Counted from the first letter of the stretch, positions 8,195-17,143 are shown. The stretch: 64,000 nucleotides of DNA from Armatimonadota bacterium (GCA_031081715.1 JAVHMA010000001.1:31285-95284), one strand, 5' to 3'. Notes: generated by a model not told the origin, from the sequence alone. Translations and numbers: made by a program.

Positions 8195-9890
8195 CATCAA
8201 GACCGCGCGGCGGCGCGTCCGCCTGGGCGAGCTGCTCGTCGAGGCGGGGCTGATCAGCCAGGCGCAGCTCCAGCAGGCCCTGGAGCAGCAGAACGCCACG
8301 GGCGAGCGCCTGGGCAAGGTGCTCGTCTCGATGGGGCTGGCGACGCAGGACTCCATCGCGCGGGCCGTGGCCAGCCAGCTCGGCATCGAGTACGTCAACC
8401 TCCAGACGGCCACCATCCCCGAGGACGTGCTCACGGCGCTGCCCGAGCCCCTGATCCGGCGTTACCAGGTCGTCCCGGTGCGCCTGGAGGAGGAGGCGCT
8501 GGTGCTCGGGATGGTGGACCCGCTGGACATCGTGGCGCTGGACGACATCCGGCGCTTCGTGGACCGCGACATCGTCCAGGCCGCCATCACGCCCGACGGG
8601 TTCCAGGCGGTGGTGAACCGCTACCCCGCGCTGGAGAGCTCGCTCGACCAGGTGATCCAGGAGATCCGGCCGAGCGACGTGGGCGAGGAGGAACCCAGCC
8701 TCGACCGGCTGCGCGAGGTCGTGGAGGACGCCCCGGTCGTCCGCCTGGTCAACCTGATGCTCGTGCAGGCGGTGCGCCAGGGCGCCAGCGACATCCATGT
8801 CGAGCCGCAGGAGCGCAACCTCCGCATCCGCTACCGCATCGACGGCACGCTCTACAACGTGATGACCGCGCCCAAGCACGTCCAGGCCGCGAGCACCAGC
8901 CGCATCAAGATCATGGCCAACATGAACATCGCCGAGCGGCGCGTGCCCCAGGACGGTCGGATCGAGCTGCGGGTGGACAACCGCGAGATCGACCTGCGCG
9001 TCTCCAGCATCCCGACCACCTACGGCGAGAAGGTGGTCATGCGCATCCTGGACAAGCGGGCCGCGCTGGTCGGCATCGACAAGCTGGGGCTCATGGGTCC
9101 GGACGAGCGGCGGTTCGAGGCCCTCATCACCAAACCCTACGGGATCATTCTCATCACCGGCCCCACCGGCAGCGGCAAGACCACGAGCCTCTATGCCATC
9201 CTCAACCGCCTCAACAAGACCGAGGTCAACATCATCACCATCGAGGACCCGGTGGAGTACCAGCTCTCGGGCATCAGCCAGGTCCAGATCAACCCCAAGG
9301 CCGGGCTGACGTTCGCGAGCGGGCTCCGGTCGTTCCTCCGGCAGGATCCGGACATCATCATGGTGGGCGAGATCCGCGACGAGGAGACCGCGCGCATCGC
9401 GATCCACGCGGCGCTGACCGGCCACCTGGTGCTCTCGACGCTCCACACCAACGACGCCCCCGGCGCGGTGGCGCGCCTGGTGGATATGGGGATCGAGCCG
9501 TTCCTGGTGTCGTCGTCGGTGATCGGGGTGGTCGCCCAGCGCCTGGTGCGGGTGCTCTGTCCCAAGTGCAAAGAAGGATACACGCCCCCGCCCGAGGTAG
9601 TGGCCCGCTACGGCCTGGCACGGCCCGACGAGCCGCCGCCCACGATCTACCGCGCCAAGGGCTGCGAGGCGTGCAATCACATCGGCTACAAGGGGCGGAT
9701 CGGGCTGTTCGAGATCATGCCCATGGAGGACGAGCTGCGGATGCTGGTGGTCAAGAGCGCGTCCGCCGATGCGATCAAACGCGCGGCGGTGGGGCTGGGG
9801 ATGCGCACGCTCCAGCACGACGGCGTCGCAAAGGTGGTGGCCGGCATCACGTCGCTGGAAGAGATGCTCCGCGTCGTGTTCGTCGAGTAG
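8181..9890 (+). CDS. pilB: Type IV pilus extension ATPase PilB (PilB2)
   Basis: 569 residues, standard PilB length. The N-terminal MshEN domain is canonical in both halves: RLGELLVEAGLIS (14-26) and RLGKVLVSMG (43-52), the pattern that binds cyclic-di-GMP in family members. The core carries Walker A GPTGSGKTT (327-335), a His box around LSTLHTND (418-425), Walker B IIMVGEIRD (392-400) and four zinc cysteines (460, 463, 495, 498). It drives addition of pilin subunits at the PilC platform on the cytoplasmic face. It is followed by pilT after 18 bases and by pilC, the classical order. It differs from PilB1 in having no TPR or proline-rich extension. Confidence 0.96.
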   Translation: MKPSSIKTARRRVRLGELLVEAGLISQAQLQQALEQQNATGERLGKVLVSMGLATQDSIARAVASQLGIEYVNLQTATIPEDVLTALPEPLIRRYQVVPVRLEEEALVLGMVDPLDIVALDDIRRFVDRDIVQAAITPDGFQAVVNRYPALESSLDQVIQEIRPSDVGEEEPSLDRLREVVEDAPVVRLVNLMLVQAVRQGASDIHVEPQERNLRIRYRIDGTLYNVMTAPKHVQAASTSRIKIMANMNIAERRVPQDGRIELRVDNREIDLRVSSIPTTYGEKVVMRILDKRAALVGIDKLGLMGPDERRFEALITKPYGIILITGPTGSGKTTSLYAILNRLNKTEVNIITIEDPVEYQLSGISQVQINPKAGLTFASGLRSFLRQDPDIIMVGEIRDEETARIAIHAALTGHLVLSTLHTNDAPGAVARLVDMGIEPFLVSSSVIGVVAQRLVRVLCPKCKEGYTPPPEVVARYGLARPDEPPPTIYRAKGCEACNHIGYKGRIGLFEIMPMEDELRMLVVKSASADAIKRAAVGLGMRTLQHDGVAKVVAGITSLEEMLRVVFVE

Positions 9891-9908
9891 GCAGGGGAGG
9901 CATCCGGC

Positions 9909-11096
9909 ATGCACATCGAAGACCTGCTCCGCGAAGTCGTCACCGCCCAGGCGTCCGATTTGCACCTCACCTCCGGCATCAAGCCGACCATGCGGCTGTG
10001 GGGGAAGCTGACGCCCATGGAGCACTACGACGTGCTCTCGGCGGAGGACACCTTCCAGCTCGGCTACAGCATGCTCAACACGTTCCAGAAGCAGAAGTTC
10101 GAGAAGTTCTGGGAGCTCGACCTGTCCTACGGGGTCCCCGGCCTCGGCCGGTTCCGCGTGAACATCTACCGGCAGCGCGGTGCGGTGGGCATCGCCATCC
10201 GTGTCATCCCGATGACGATCCCCAGCGTCGAGGCGCTCAACCTGCCGCCCATCCTGAAGGAGCTCACGCGCAAGCCGCGCGGCCTGGTGCTGGTGACGGG
10301 CCCCACCGGCCACGGGAAGTCCACGTCGCTGGCGGCGATGATCGACTTCATCAACACCGAGCGCAGCGCCCACATCGTGACGGTGGAGGACCCGATCGAG
10401 TACCTCCACCAGCACAAGAAGAGCATCGTGAACCAGCGCGAGCTCGGATTCGACACGCAGTCGTTCCCCAACGCGCTGCGCGCCGTGCTGCGCGAGGACC
10501 CCAACGTCGTGCTCATCGGTGAGATGCGCGACCTGGAGACCATCTCCGCCGCGCTGACCATCGCGGAGACCGGCCACCTGGTCTTCGCCACCCTGCACAC
10601 CGCCAACGCGGCGCAGTCCATCGACCGCATTATCGACGTCTTCCCGCCCTACCAGCAGCAGCAGATCCGCATCCAGCTCTCGATGGTCATCGAGGCGGTC
10701 ATCTCGCAGCAGTTGCTGCCGAACCTGCGCTACAAGAACCGCGGGGAGATCAGCCGCCCGGCCCCGGCGCGGGGCCGGCTGGGGAGCGCGACCGGCACCG
10801 TCTGGCCCAGCCTAGAGGAGGTGGGCCGCGTGCCGGCGGTGGAGGTCATGCTCGCGTCCCCGGCCATTCGCAACATGATCCGCGAGTCGAAGACGCACCA
10901 GATCGAGACCGCGATCCAGACCGGGGCGCAGCAGGGCATGCAGACGATGGACCAGTCGCTGCGCGACCTCTACCTGCGCAAGCTCGTCTCGCTCGACGAC
11001 GCGCTGGCCCGGGCGATCCACCCCGAGGAGCTGCGCAAGATGATCCGCGAGGCTGGCGGCGACGCGGGCGAGGCGCTCGCCCGCCTGCGGGCGTAA
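9909..11096 (+). CDS. pilT: Twitching motility / pilus retraction ATPase PilT
   Basis: 395 residues. PilT features are all present: HIEDLLREVVTAQASDLHLTSG at the start (in two pieces of the canonical N-domain), Walker A GPTGHGKST (131-139), IVTVEDPIEY (156-165), GEMRDLET (204-211), LHTANAAQSIDRIID (229-243), and AIRNMIRE (319-326), the motif needed for retraction in known PilT. Walker A has His where Ser is usual. Between the LLPN helix (269-272) and the GRVPAVEV strand (306-313) there is an extra Pro/Arg/Gly-rich insert of about 25-30 residues. It depolymerises pili into the membrane, giving twitching and DNA uptake. Located between pilB and pilC. Confidence 0.96.
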   Translation: MHIEDLLREVVTAQASDLHLTSGIKPTMRLWGKLTPMEHYDVLSAEDTFQLGYSMLNTFQKQKFEKFWELDLSYGVPGLGRFRVNIYRQRGAVGIAIRVIPMTIPSVEALNLPPILKELTRKPRGLVLVTGPTGHGKSTSLAAMIDFINTERSAHIVTVEDPIEYLHQHKKSIVNQRELGFDTQSFPNALRAVLREDPNVVLIGEMRDLETISAALTIAETGHLVFATLHTANAAQSIDRIIDVFPPYQQQQIRIQLSMVIEAVISQQLLPNLRYKNRGEISRPAPARGRLGSATGTVWPSLEEVGRVPAVEVMLASPAIRNMIRESKTHQIETAIQTGAQQGMQTMDQSLRDLYLRKLVSLDDALARAIHPEELRKMIREAGGDAGEALARLRA

Positions 11097-11117
11097 GGGG
11101 CGGAGGGGGAGTCGGCC

Positions 11118-12335
11118 GTGGCGGTCTTCCGGTACAGCGCGAAGGACCAGACGGGGCGCATGATCTCCGGCGTCATCGAGGCGGACAGCGACGCCATGGT
11201 CGTGGACCGGCTGCGCGACATGGGCTTCTTCATCACGGCCCTGGAGCGCACGGTCGAGCGCACCGACATCATGCAGTACCTCCAGGGCCTGTTCGGCATC
11301 GGCCTCAAGGACCTGGCCATCTTCAGCCGGCAGTTCTCGACGATGGTGAACTCGGGCCTCTCGCTGGTCCGCACGCTGAGCATCCTCGAGCAGCAGACGG
11401 TGAACAAGCGGCTGCGCGAGATCACCGCGCAGGTGCGCGCCGACGTCGAGGCCGGCCGACCGCTGTCGGATGCCATGAGCAAGCACCCCAAGGCGTTCTC
11501 GTCGCTGTACGTCAACATGGTGAAGGCGGGCGAGACCGGGGGTGTGCTCGACGAGGTGCTCGACCGGGTCGCGACCTACCTGGAGAAAGAGCAGGCGCTG
11601 CGCAGCAAGATCCGCTCGGCCATGGTCTACCCGATCCTGCTGACTATCGCGGCGCTGGGCGGGCTGTTCTTCATGACCATCGTCATCCTGCCCCAGTTCG
11701 AGAACCTGTTCCGCGAGCTGGGCGGCTCGGGCACGCTGCCGCTACCCACCCAGATCGCCATCGCGGTCAGCGCCGGCATCCGGCGGTACTGGTACATCGG
11801 GCTGGTCGTCACGGTCGTGCTCGTCTACGTGCTCCGCCGCTACCTGCAGACGCCCGACGGCCGACAGCGCTACGACCGGTTCAAGCTCAAGATGCCGGTC
11901 CTCGGCGAGCTGAACCGCAAGATCGTGGTGGCGCGCTTCACGCGCACGCTCGGGACGCTGATCGCCAGCGGCGTGCCCATCATGCAGTCGCTGGAGGTCG
12001 TCTCGCGGGCCATCGACAACACGGTCATCGGCCAGGCTATCGAGGCGGTGCGGGCGAGCATTCGCGAGGGCCAGACCATCGCCATCCCGCTCCAGTTCTC
12101 GGGCGTCTTCCCGCCCATGGTGGTGCAGATGGCCAAGGTGGGCGAGGAGACCGGCCAGCTCGAGCAGATGCTCGAGAAAGTCGCCGACTTCTACGACGTC
12201 GAGGTGGAGACCACGGTCGCCAGCCTGACCTCGCTGCTGGAGCCGCTGCTCATCATCTTTATGGGCGTCATCGTGGGCGCGATGGTCATCGCGCTCTACC
12301 TGCCGATCTTCCAGCTCGCCACAGGCGGCCGGTAG
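11118..12335 (+). CDS. pilC: Type IV pilus inner-membrane platform protein PilC
   Basis: 405 residues, usual PilC length, from GTG 11118 with a GGAGGGGGAG ribosome site. Two T2SS-F domains are visible, each with the family signature: FSRQFSTMVNSGLSL (about 66-80) and FTRTLGTLIASGVPI (about 275-289). Three hydrophobic segments are near residues 170-195, 220-240 and 375-400. It forms the membrane platform on which PilB and PilT act to insert or remove pilin. It is the last gene of the pilB-pilT-pilC set; a 300-base non-coding leader separates it from the first major-type pilin. Confidence 0.95.
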   Translation: MAVFRYSAKDQTGRMISGVIEADSDAMVVDRLRDMGFFITALERTVERTDIMQYLQGLFGIGLKDLAIFSRQFSTMVNSGLSLVRTLSILEQQTVNKRLREITAQVRADVEAGRPLSDAMSKHPKAFSSLYVNMVKAGETGGVLDEVLDRVATYLEKEQALRSKIRSAMVYPILLTIAALGGLFFMTIVILPQFENLFRELGGSGTLPLPTQIAIAVSAGIRRYWYIGLVVTVVLVYVLRRYLQTPDGRQRYDRFKLKMPVLGELNRKIVVARFTRTLGTLIASGVPIMQSLEVVSRAIDNTVIGQAIEAVRASIREGQTIAIPLQFSGVFPPMVVQMAKVGEETGQLEQMLEKVADFYDVEVETTVASLTSLLEPLLIIFMGVIVGAMVIALYLPIFQLATGGR

Positions 12336-12643
12336 GTCCGCGGGCCGCTTCCGGGCAGGAGGCGCGAGGGTTCCGGGAAGTTTGGAGTGGATTCACAATC
12401 GCGGGGGTGGTCCAGCAGGAGGCCCCGCGTCCGCGCCGAACACCGCGACTCCTCCGGCGTCTAGGGCGACTGCGCCCTGGGCATAAGAGCGTGTGAGTTG
12501 AACGCGCGTTGCCAGCACGTGCGATGGGGATGTTCGAACGGGGGGGAGGTGAGGCGCTCCAGGGGAGAGCCGGAGTGAAGACGCCCTGGACGGAACGAAC
12601 GAGGTAACCACGGAATCATGCCTGAGGGCAAGGAGGGATGACA
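12336..12643 (+). other. 308-base non-coding leader of the first pilin gene
   Basis: No reading frame here looks like a gene. The stretch contains two clear hairpins on the plus strand: AGGGCG-ACTG-CGCCCT at about 12463-12478, and TCCAGGG (12558-12564) pairing with CCCTGGA (12584-12590) around a purine-rich 19-base loop. An AAGGAGGG site follows at 12630-12637. The 5' part (12385-12400) has the least GC-rich bases and might hold a promoter, but no convincing -35/-10 pair is seen. A long structured 5' untranslated region for an abundant pilin transcript is the simplest reading. It does not match the cyclic-di-GMP aptamer found upstream of pilB1. Confidence 0.5.
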
Positions 12644-13081
12644 GTGCTCACGTTCTGGTGGAACAAGAAAAAGAGGGGGCAGCGCGGCTTCACGCTCATC
12701 GAGCTGGTCGTCGTGCTCGCCATCCTCGGCATTCTGATCGCGCTCGCGGTGCCGCGGTACCTGGGTGCGCGGCGGAGCGCGCTGATTTCCGAGGGTGACA
12801 ACGCCCTGCAGGAGCTCAAGACCCTGGCCTGGGCGTACTACCAGCAGTACTCCGACTGGACCGGCGTGACGCTAACGCAGCTCGGCTTCACGCCTCCGGG
12901 CAACGCCTGCTGGTCGTTCTCACTCGTGTCGCCGGGCGCCACAAGCATTACGATGCGCGCATCGGGCAACCCATCCGGTGCGCCAGCGAAGTGCAGCCCG
13001 CTCGGGGCGGCTGGGGCATCGCAGATCGACTTGGTCCTCAACAACGACGGCTCCTCGACCCGCACGCAGTCCCTGCCGTAG
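12644..13081 (+). CDS. Type IV major-pilin-like prepilin (pilin A)
   Basis: 145 residues. The leader MLTFWWNKKKRGQRG ends in Gly before FTLIELVVVLAILGILIALAVPRYLG, a textbook N-methylated pilin helix with Phe+1 and Glu+5. I choose GTG 12644 because AGGAGG (12631-12636) is at the normal spacing; ATG 12638 lies only one base after it. The mature domain is about 130 residues with ELKTLAWAYYQQY, GFTPPGNACW and a second Cys in KCSPLG, which could form a disulfide, and ends in NDGSSTRTQSLP. Two paralogues (16648-17106 and 31619-32065) share these landmarks. Followed by a strong hairpin terminator and a membrane glycosyltransferase on the other strand. Confidence 0.93.
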   Translation: MLTFWWNKKKRGQRGFTLIELVVVLAILGILIALAVPRYLGARRSALISEGDNALQELKTLAWAYYQQYSDWTGVTLTQLGFTPPGNACWSFSLVSPGATSITMRASGNPSGAPAKCSPLGAAGASQIDLVLNNDGSSTRTQSLP

Positions 13082-13105
13082 GCCATCGTACACGAATCCC
13101 ACGCG

Positions 13106-13135
13106 ACAGGCGGCGCGAAACCACGCGCCGCCTGT
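13106..13135. terminator. Bidirectional hairpin terminator after pilin A
   Basis: ACAGGCGGCGCG (13106-13117) and CGCGCCGCCTGT (13124-13135) form a perfect 12-base-pair stem with a six-base loop, followed on the plus strand by CGTCGTTTGCG. It lies between the convergent stops of the pilin (plus) and the glycosyltransferase at 13151-14686 (minus), so it can end both transcripts. The T-tract is short. Confidence 0.85.
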
Positions 13136-13150
13136 CGTCGTTTGCGTATG

Positions 13151-14686
13151 CTACCGCAACGGGCGCACCAGGAGTCCCACGTGGACGCCGCCGAAATCGT
13201 GGAAGATGGCCTGGCGGTAGCCAGCCGCCTGGATAGCCGCGACAAGGTCCTCGAGGGTGCCGGCGGGAAGCGGGGAGCTGTACACCAGCCACACCCGCAG
13301 GTCGTCACGGTTCAGGGCGCGCGCGACGTCGCTAATGCGAGGCTGCAAGGCTTCTCGTGTTCGCGTCGAGGCGTCCACCCGGATGCCCAGTGTCTTGCCA
13401 ACGGGTTTGAAGTAAAAGGTGAAGCCGCGCTGCACGCCCTCCGGTAGGTAGACCACGACGTCACCGGGCTGGTACACTGCGCGCACCAACCGTGCCGCGC
13501 GATCGTACCGATACGACAGGTACGTTGGGTCGCCCAGCAGATTGTTGATCGCCGGTCCGATGACGGCCAGCACCCCCACGACGGCGACGAGCCCGACGAG
13601 GGTCGGTGATGCCGCGGCCACCTCGTCGCGCAGGAAGGCGATGCCGCCGGCCACGAGGAGCGCGAGAAAGGGTTGCAGGAAATTGAGATGGTAAGCGTAC
13701 GCCGCGACACCACCTGCGCCGAGCGACGCCGCAACGACAACGGCGACCGGAACTAGCCACGAGACGGCGACCAGCCCTCGCGCCGGCCGGTTGAGACGTC
13801 CCAGACCGCGAGCGCCGATGAGGATCAGCACCAGGAACGGGTAGAGCAAGAGGCCGTAGAGTGACAGGCCGAGCCCGCGTGTCGTGTGGTAGGTGACACC
13901 GCCGAAGAGATAGCCCCCGAAGGTCTGCGCCGCGAGGAGTTCCGGCAGGTATGTGGCCCAGAGCGGCTGGCGGACCTGCAGGAGCCCGCCGCTGACCAGA
14001 GCCAGCGGGTGGCCGAGATACGATAGCCACGGGAGGTAGGCAACCACGGCGACGGCGGCGGCAAGCGCAGCACGTCCCAGCACCACCCGCGGCGGCCGCT
14101 GCAGCACGATCCAAACCGCGTGCGCGGCGATGAGCAGGAACGCGTAGTAGCTAAGGTACGCCATACCGGCGGCCGCCAGGCCGTACCCCACCCACCACCC
14201 GGGTCGGCGGCCTTCCTGCCAGGCCCGCCACAACACCCAGGTGGATGTCAAGGCCAGACACTCTAACGGCATGTACATGCGCAGTTCGTTGGACGCGAAG
14301 ATCTGGAACGGGTTGAGCGCCACGAGGCCGGCGGCTCCCACACCGATCGGCGGAGAGAACCACGCTCGCCCGAGTCGCCATGTAAGTACCACAGCCGCGA
14401 GCCCGAATACGAGGGAGAGACCGCGCATCCAGGCCAAATCCTCGCCGACCAGTCGGATCCACACGGACAGAAGCGCGTAGTAGCCGACCGGGTGGGCGTC
14501 GTTGGTTTTGAGGAACGTCAGCAGGCCGGGGAAAGTCCGACGCGCCAGATCGAGGCTGAACGCCTCGTCCTGCCACAAGGACCGAGTGCCGATGGCTTCC
14601 AGGCGCAGGCTGGCCCCGAGAGCCAGGAGGCCGACGATGACCAGCAACTCCCATCCCACGCGCGGCAAGATCGGCGGGCGGTGCAT
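13151..14686 (-). CDS. ArnT-like (GT39/GT83-type) membrane glycosyltransferase
   Basis: 511 residues from ATG 14686 on the minus strand. Polytopic, with about 11-12 hydrophobic segments. The first extracytoplasmic loop contains SLWQDEAFSLDLAR near residues 33-46, the acidic Asp-Glu pair typical of polyprenol-phosphate-sugar-dependent transferases of the ArnT/PMT superfamily, followed by DAHPVGYYALL. The C-terminal 100 residues form a soluble domain with DVVVYLPEGVQRGFTFYF. Such enzymes move a sugar from a lipid carrier to a lipid or protein at the outer face of the inner membrane. Placed tail-to-tail with pilin A and divergently from another transferase, it is a candidate pilin or surface-glycan glycosyltransferase; the acceptor is unknown. 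Confidence 0.8.
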   Translation of the reverse strand: MHRPPILPRVGWELLVIVGLLALGASLRLEAIGTRSLWQDEAFSLDLARRTFPGLLTFLKTNDAHPVGYYALLSVWIRLVGEDLAWMRGLSLVFGLAAVVLTWRLGRAWFSPPIGVGAAGLVALNPFQIFASNELRMYMPLECLALTSTWVLWRAWQEGRRPGWWVGYGLAAAGMAYLSYYAFLLIAAHAVWIVLQRPPRVVLGRAALAAAVAVVAYLPWLSYLGHPLALVSGGLLQVRQPLWATYLPELLAAQTFGGYLFGGVTYHTTRGLGLSLYGLLLYPFLVLILIGARGLGRLNRPARGLVAVSWLVPVAVVVAASLGAGGVAAYAYHLNFLQPFLALLVAGGIAFLRDEVAAASPTLVGLVAVVGVLAVIGPAINNLLGDPTYLSYRYDRAARLVRAVYQPGDVVVYLPEGVQRGFTFYFKPVGKTLGIRVDASTRTREALQPRISDVARALNRDDLRVWLVYSSPLPAGTLEDLVAAIQAAGYRQAIFHDFGGVHVGLLVRPLR

Positions 14687-14809
14687 CTCATGATTAGTTG
14701 TCGCGGGCAGGCGCGATTCCCTCTGCTCAGCGCGAACGGTGGCCGCGACTACCGAACCCTCCCGCAGGGAACAGGTGTGCCGGGAGACTTCGAGGAACTC
14801 GGTGGGAAG

Positions 14810-16570
14810 ATGACCGTAGACGCCACGCTGGATCGCGCAACGCATGCGTCCACGAGCCGCACCAGGCTGTTCCTGGCGGTGGGGCTCTGCCTGCTCGTCT
14901 ACGCGGTTGTGGCGTGGCTGCTAGCCCGCCATCAGGAGTTCTGGTCGCCTGATTCCTCCCTGCGGTTCGTGCAGGTGGGCGCCTTCGCCGAGCGGGGGTT
15001 CGCAGGGGGGTCGGTGCCGTACCCGGCGGAAGCCCTCGACCCGGAGGGGCGCTTCTTCCCCGCGGGCCCGTGGTTCCACTTCGCCGCGGCCGGCCGTCAG
15101 TACATCGCGTACCTGCCGTACTTCGCATTGATCACCGCGCCGCTCTACCGGGTCTTCGGGTTCCCCGGGCTCCTCCTGCTCCCGTTAGCCGGCGGCGCAG
15201 CCGCCGTGGGCGTGACCTACGTGGGGCTGCGCCGGCTCGTGCCCGAGGGGGCCGCCTGGGGTGCCCTGGCGGTCGGTCTGGGCACGCCGCTGCTCGTCTA
15301 CAGCACCGTGTTCTGGGACCACAGCCTGGTGACGGCGCTCGGTGCCGGGGCGCTCGCGCTGGCCGCTGTGGCCCTCGAGGCGCCTGGCGGCCCGCGCGGG
15401 GCACCGCTGTTCGCCGCCGGAGTCCTGCTCGGGGGAGGCCTGTGGCTGCGCAACGAGATGTACCCGCTGGCCCTGGTGGCGGTGGCGGCCTGGTTCTTCC
15501 TCGCGCCGGGCCGCCGGCTCGGCTCGACGCTCGCCATGGCCACGGGCGTGCTGGCCGCCGCGGCGCCGTTGTGGGCGCTCAACGTCGCCTTGCAGGGCCG
15601 ACCGCTCGGCTGGAAGGGGCAGGGCCTCGCCATCGGACGTCTCGGCGAGCTGACCGGGACCGGCGACCCGCGCTCGGCGATCGACTTCGTGGTGAGCCGA
15701 TGGTCCAACGCGTACTTCCAGCTCGCGGCGCCAGAGTTCTACGCGGCGGGTGTGCCCGCGCTGACAGCCGGTCTCGGGGTGGCGGTGGCGCTGCTCGCCG
15801 CCGCGGCTCTGCTGTGGGTCGGGGTGCGCCGCGGTACGCCCCGCCTTGTGCTGGCCGGCGCGCTCCTGGCGGTGGGCGTCGTGGTCTGGATGCTTTCGTC
15901 GCGGCCGTCCGTCTCGGGCCTGCTGCCCGCGGTCCCGCTGGTCATCCTGGCGGCCCTGGGCGGCCGCCCGCGGCCGTGGGAGTGGTACCTGTGGGCCGTC
16001 GTCGTGGCCTTCGTCGCCGCGGTTGTGGCCACAGGCACCCACGGGGGTATGCAGTGGGGGCCGCGCTACCTGATGCCGGTGGTGCCCGCGCTCGTGTGGC
16101 TGGCGGTCGCGGCAGTCGCCCGTGTGCGGTGGCAGGCGCCACAGGTCTGGCCGGCGGCGCGCCTGGCGGCGGGGGTGCTGCTCGGTGCGAGCGTGCTCGT
16201 CCAGGCGGCCGGGCTGGACCGCGTGGACCTCGAAATGGCCCGCAACGTCAAGGTGAACGAGGTGATCCGCGGCGCACCCGCTGACGTCGTGGCGACGGCG
16301 CACGAGTGGCTCGCCGTGGGCGCGGGCCGGGCCTACTTCGAAAAGCAGCTCATGCTGGTGGACACGATCGAGGAGCTGGAGGCGCTGTCGCGCCGGCTCG
16401 CCGAGCGGCGGGTCGGCCGTTGGACGTACATCCCGCGGTCGGGGTACCAGTATCGGGCGGCGGTGGTGCAGGAGTGGACGGCCGACGGCGGCTGGCCGTT
16501 TCGGGTGGTCGAGGACCGGCACGTCAACAGCATCCGGCTCGTGACCTACGCGGGGCCGGAGGGCCGGTAG
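14810..16570 (+). CDS. Polytopic membrane glycosyltransferase, GT39-like (paralogue of 19491-21269)
   Basis: 586 residues from ATG 14810 (GGTGGGAAG just upstream). The N-terminus has one membrane helix followed by a large loop with FWSPDSSLRFVQVGAF and WFHF...YIAYLPYF, then many hydrophobic segments and a C-terminal soluble tail containing FEKQLMLVDTIEELEAL. The protein at 19491-21269 matches along its whole length: WSPDS, FWDHSL, LRNEMY, QWGPRYL and the VDTIE segment. The pair is therefore a duplicated transferase subfamily placed on either side of pilin B. Likely uses a polyprenyl-phosphate sugar donor; the acidic Asp in SPDS may play the role of the catalytic loop acid. Acceptor unknown. 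Confidence 0.7.
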   Translation: MTVDATLDRATHASTSRTRLFLAVGLCLLVYAVVAWLLARHQEFWSPDSSLRFVQVGAFAERGFAGGSVPYPAEALDPEGRFFPAGPWFHFAAAGRQYIAYLPYFALITAPLYRVFGFPGLLLLPLAGGAAAVGVTYVGLRRLVPEGAAWGALAVGLGTPLLVYSTVFWDHSLVTALGAGALALAAVALEAPGGPRGAPLFAAGVLLGGGLWLRNEMYPLALVAVAAWFFLAPGRRLGSTLAMATGVLAAAAPLWALNVALQGRPLGWKGQGLAIGRLGELTGTGDPRSAIDFVVSRWSNAYFQLAAPEFYAAGVPALTAGLGVAVALLAAAALLWVGVRRGTPRLVLAGALLAVGVVVWMLSSRPSVSGLLPAVPLVILAALGGRPRPWEWYLWAVVVAFVAAVVATGTHGGMQWGPRYLMPVVPALVWLAVAAVARVRWQAPQVWPAARLAAGVLLGASVLVQAAGLDRVDLEMARNVKVNEVIRGAPADVVATAHEWLAVGAGRAYFEKQLMLVDTIEELEALSRRLAERRVGRWTYIPRSGYQYRAAVVQEWTADGGWPFRVVEDRHVNSIRLVTYAGPEGR

Positions 16571-16647
16571 TCGCGTCTAGGAGGGCCGTGGCGTGGGTAT
16601 GCTCCAGGTGAACGTATTTCCGGAACATGCCGGATCCGGAGCGTGCC

Positions 16648-17106
16648 ATGGTCTCATTCGTTGTTCGTCGCAAGGCTCGTCGTCCGGCCGAGGGCGGGTT
16701 CACCCTCATCGAACTCGTCGTCGTGCTCGCGATTCTCGGCATCTTGCTGGCGCTGGCGATTCCGCGGTACGCGGCCAGCGGTCGCAACGCCCATCTCCCG
16801 GAGGCCGACAACACCCTCCAGGAGCTCAAGACGATGGCCTGGGCCTACTACAACCAGCACGGCACCTGGTCCGGGCTGACGTCGGCCAACTACGCGGCCG
16901 CGTTCGGTTTCACCCCTCCGGGGAACGCGTGCTGGGCGTTCGTGCTGGCGGCGGACGGCAGCGACACGGAGATCCAGCTTCGCGCGATGGGGAACCCGGG
17001 CACCGGCCCGGCTCGCTGCAACATGCTGGGCGCCTACGGGACCTCGCACGTCACCCTGATTGTGCGCAGCGACGGATCGTCGTCGCGCAGCCAGGTCCTG
17101 CCCTAG
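16648..17106 (+). CDS. Type IV major-pilin-like prepilin (pilin B)
   Basis: 152 residues from ATG 16648, with GGAG at 16638-16641; an earlier ATG at 16627 lacks a ribosome site. The leader of 17 residues ends in EGG before FTLIELVVVLAILGILLALAIPRYAA. The mature domain has LKTMAWAYYNQHGTW, GFTPPGNACW, a second Cys in RCNMLG, and the C-terminus RSDGSSSRSQVLP. It is a close relative of pilin A and pilin C; the first 50 residues and the cysteine frame are conserved while the middle varies. It lies between two membrane glycosyltransferases, and a small hairpin follows its stop. Confidence 0.93.
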   Translation: MVSFVVRRKARRPAEGGFTLIELVVVLAILGILLALAIPRYAASGRNAHLPEADNTLQELKTMAWAYYNQHGTWSGLTSANYAAAFGFTPPGNACWAFVLAADGSDTEIQLRAMGNPGTGPARCNMLGAYGTSHVTLIVRSDGSSSRSQVLP

Positions 17107-17143
17107 ACTCACCACCGGCGCTGGCTGAGGCGACCGGCCATCG

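Noticed and set aside
8163..10598. 811-codon minus-strand frame rich in His, Asp, Arg and Val
   Set aside because: Antisense shadow of pilB2 and pilT; in GC-rich DNA the complementary frame lacks stops. Composition is unlike a protein, and no domain is visible.
12336..12643. Second cyclic-di-GMP riboswitch or sigma-54 promoter before pilin A
   Set aside because: Neither the GGCAAACC/ACGCAAAGC core nor a GG-N10-GC element at proper spacing with flanking consensus was found.
14492..14809. N-terminal extension of the transferase at 14810
   Set aside because: The added residues overlap the start of the divergent gene, are hydrophilic and are absent from the paralogue at 19491.
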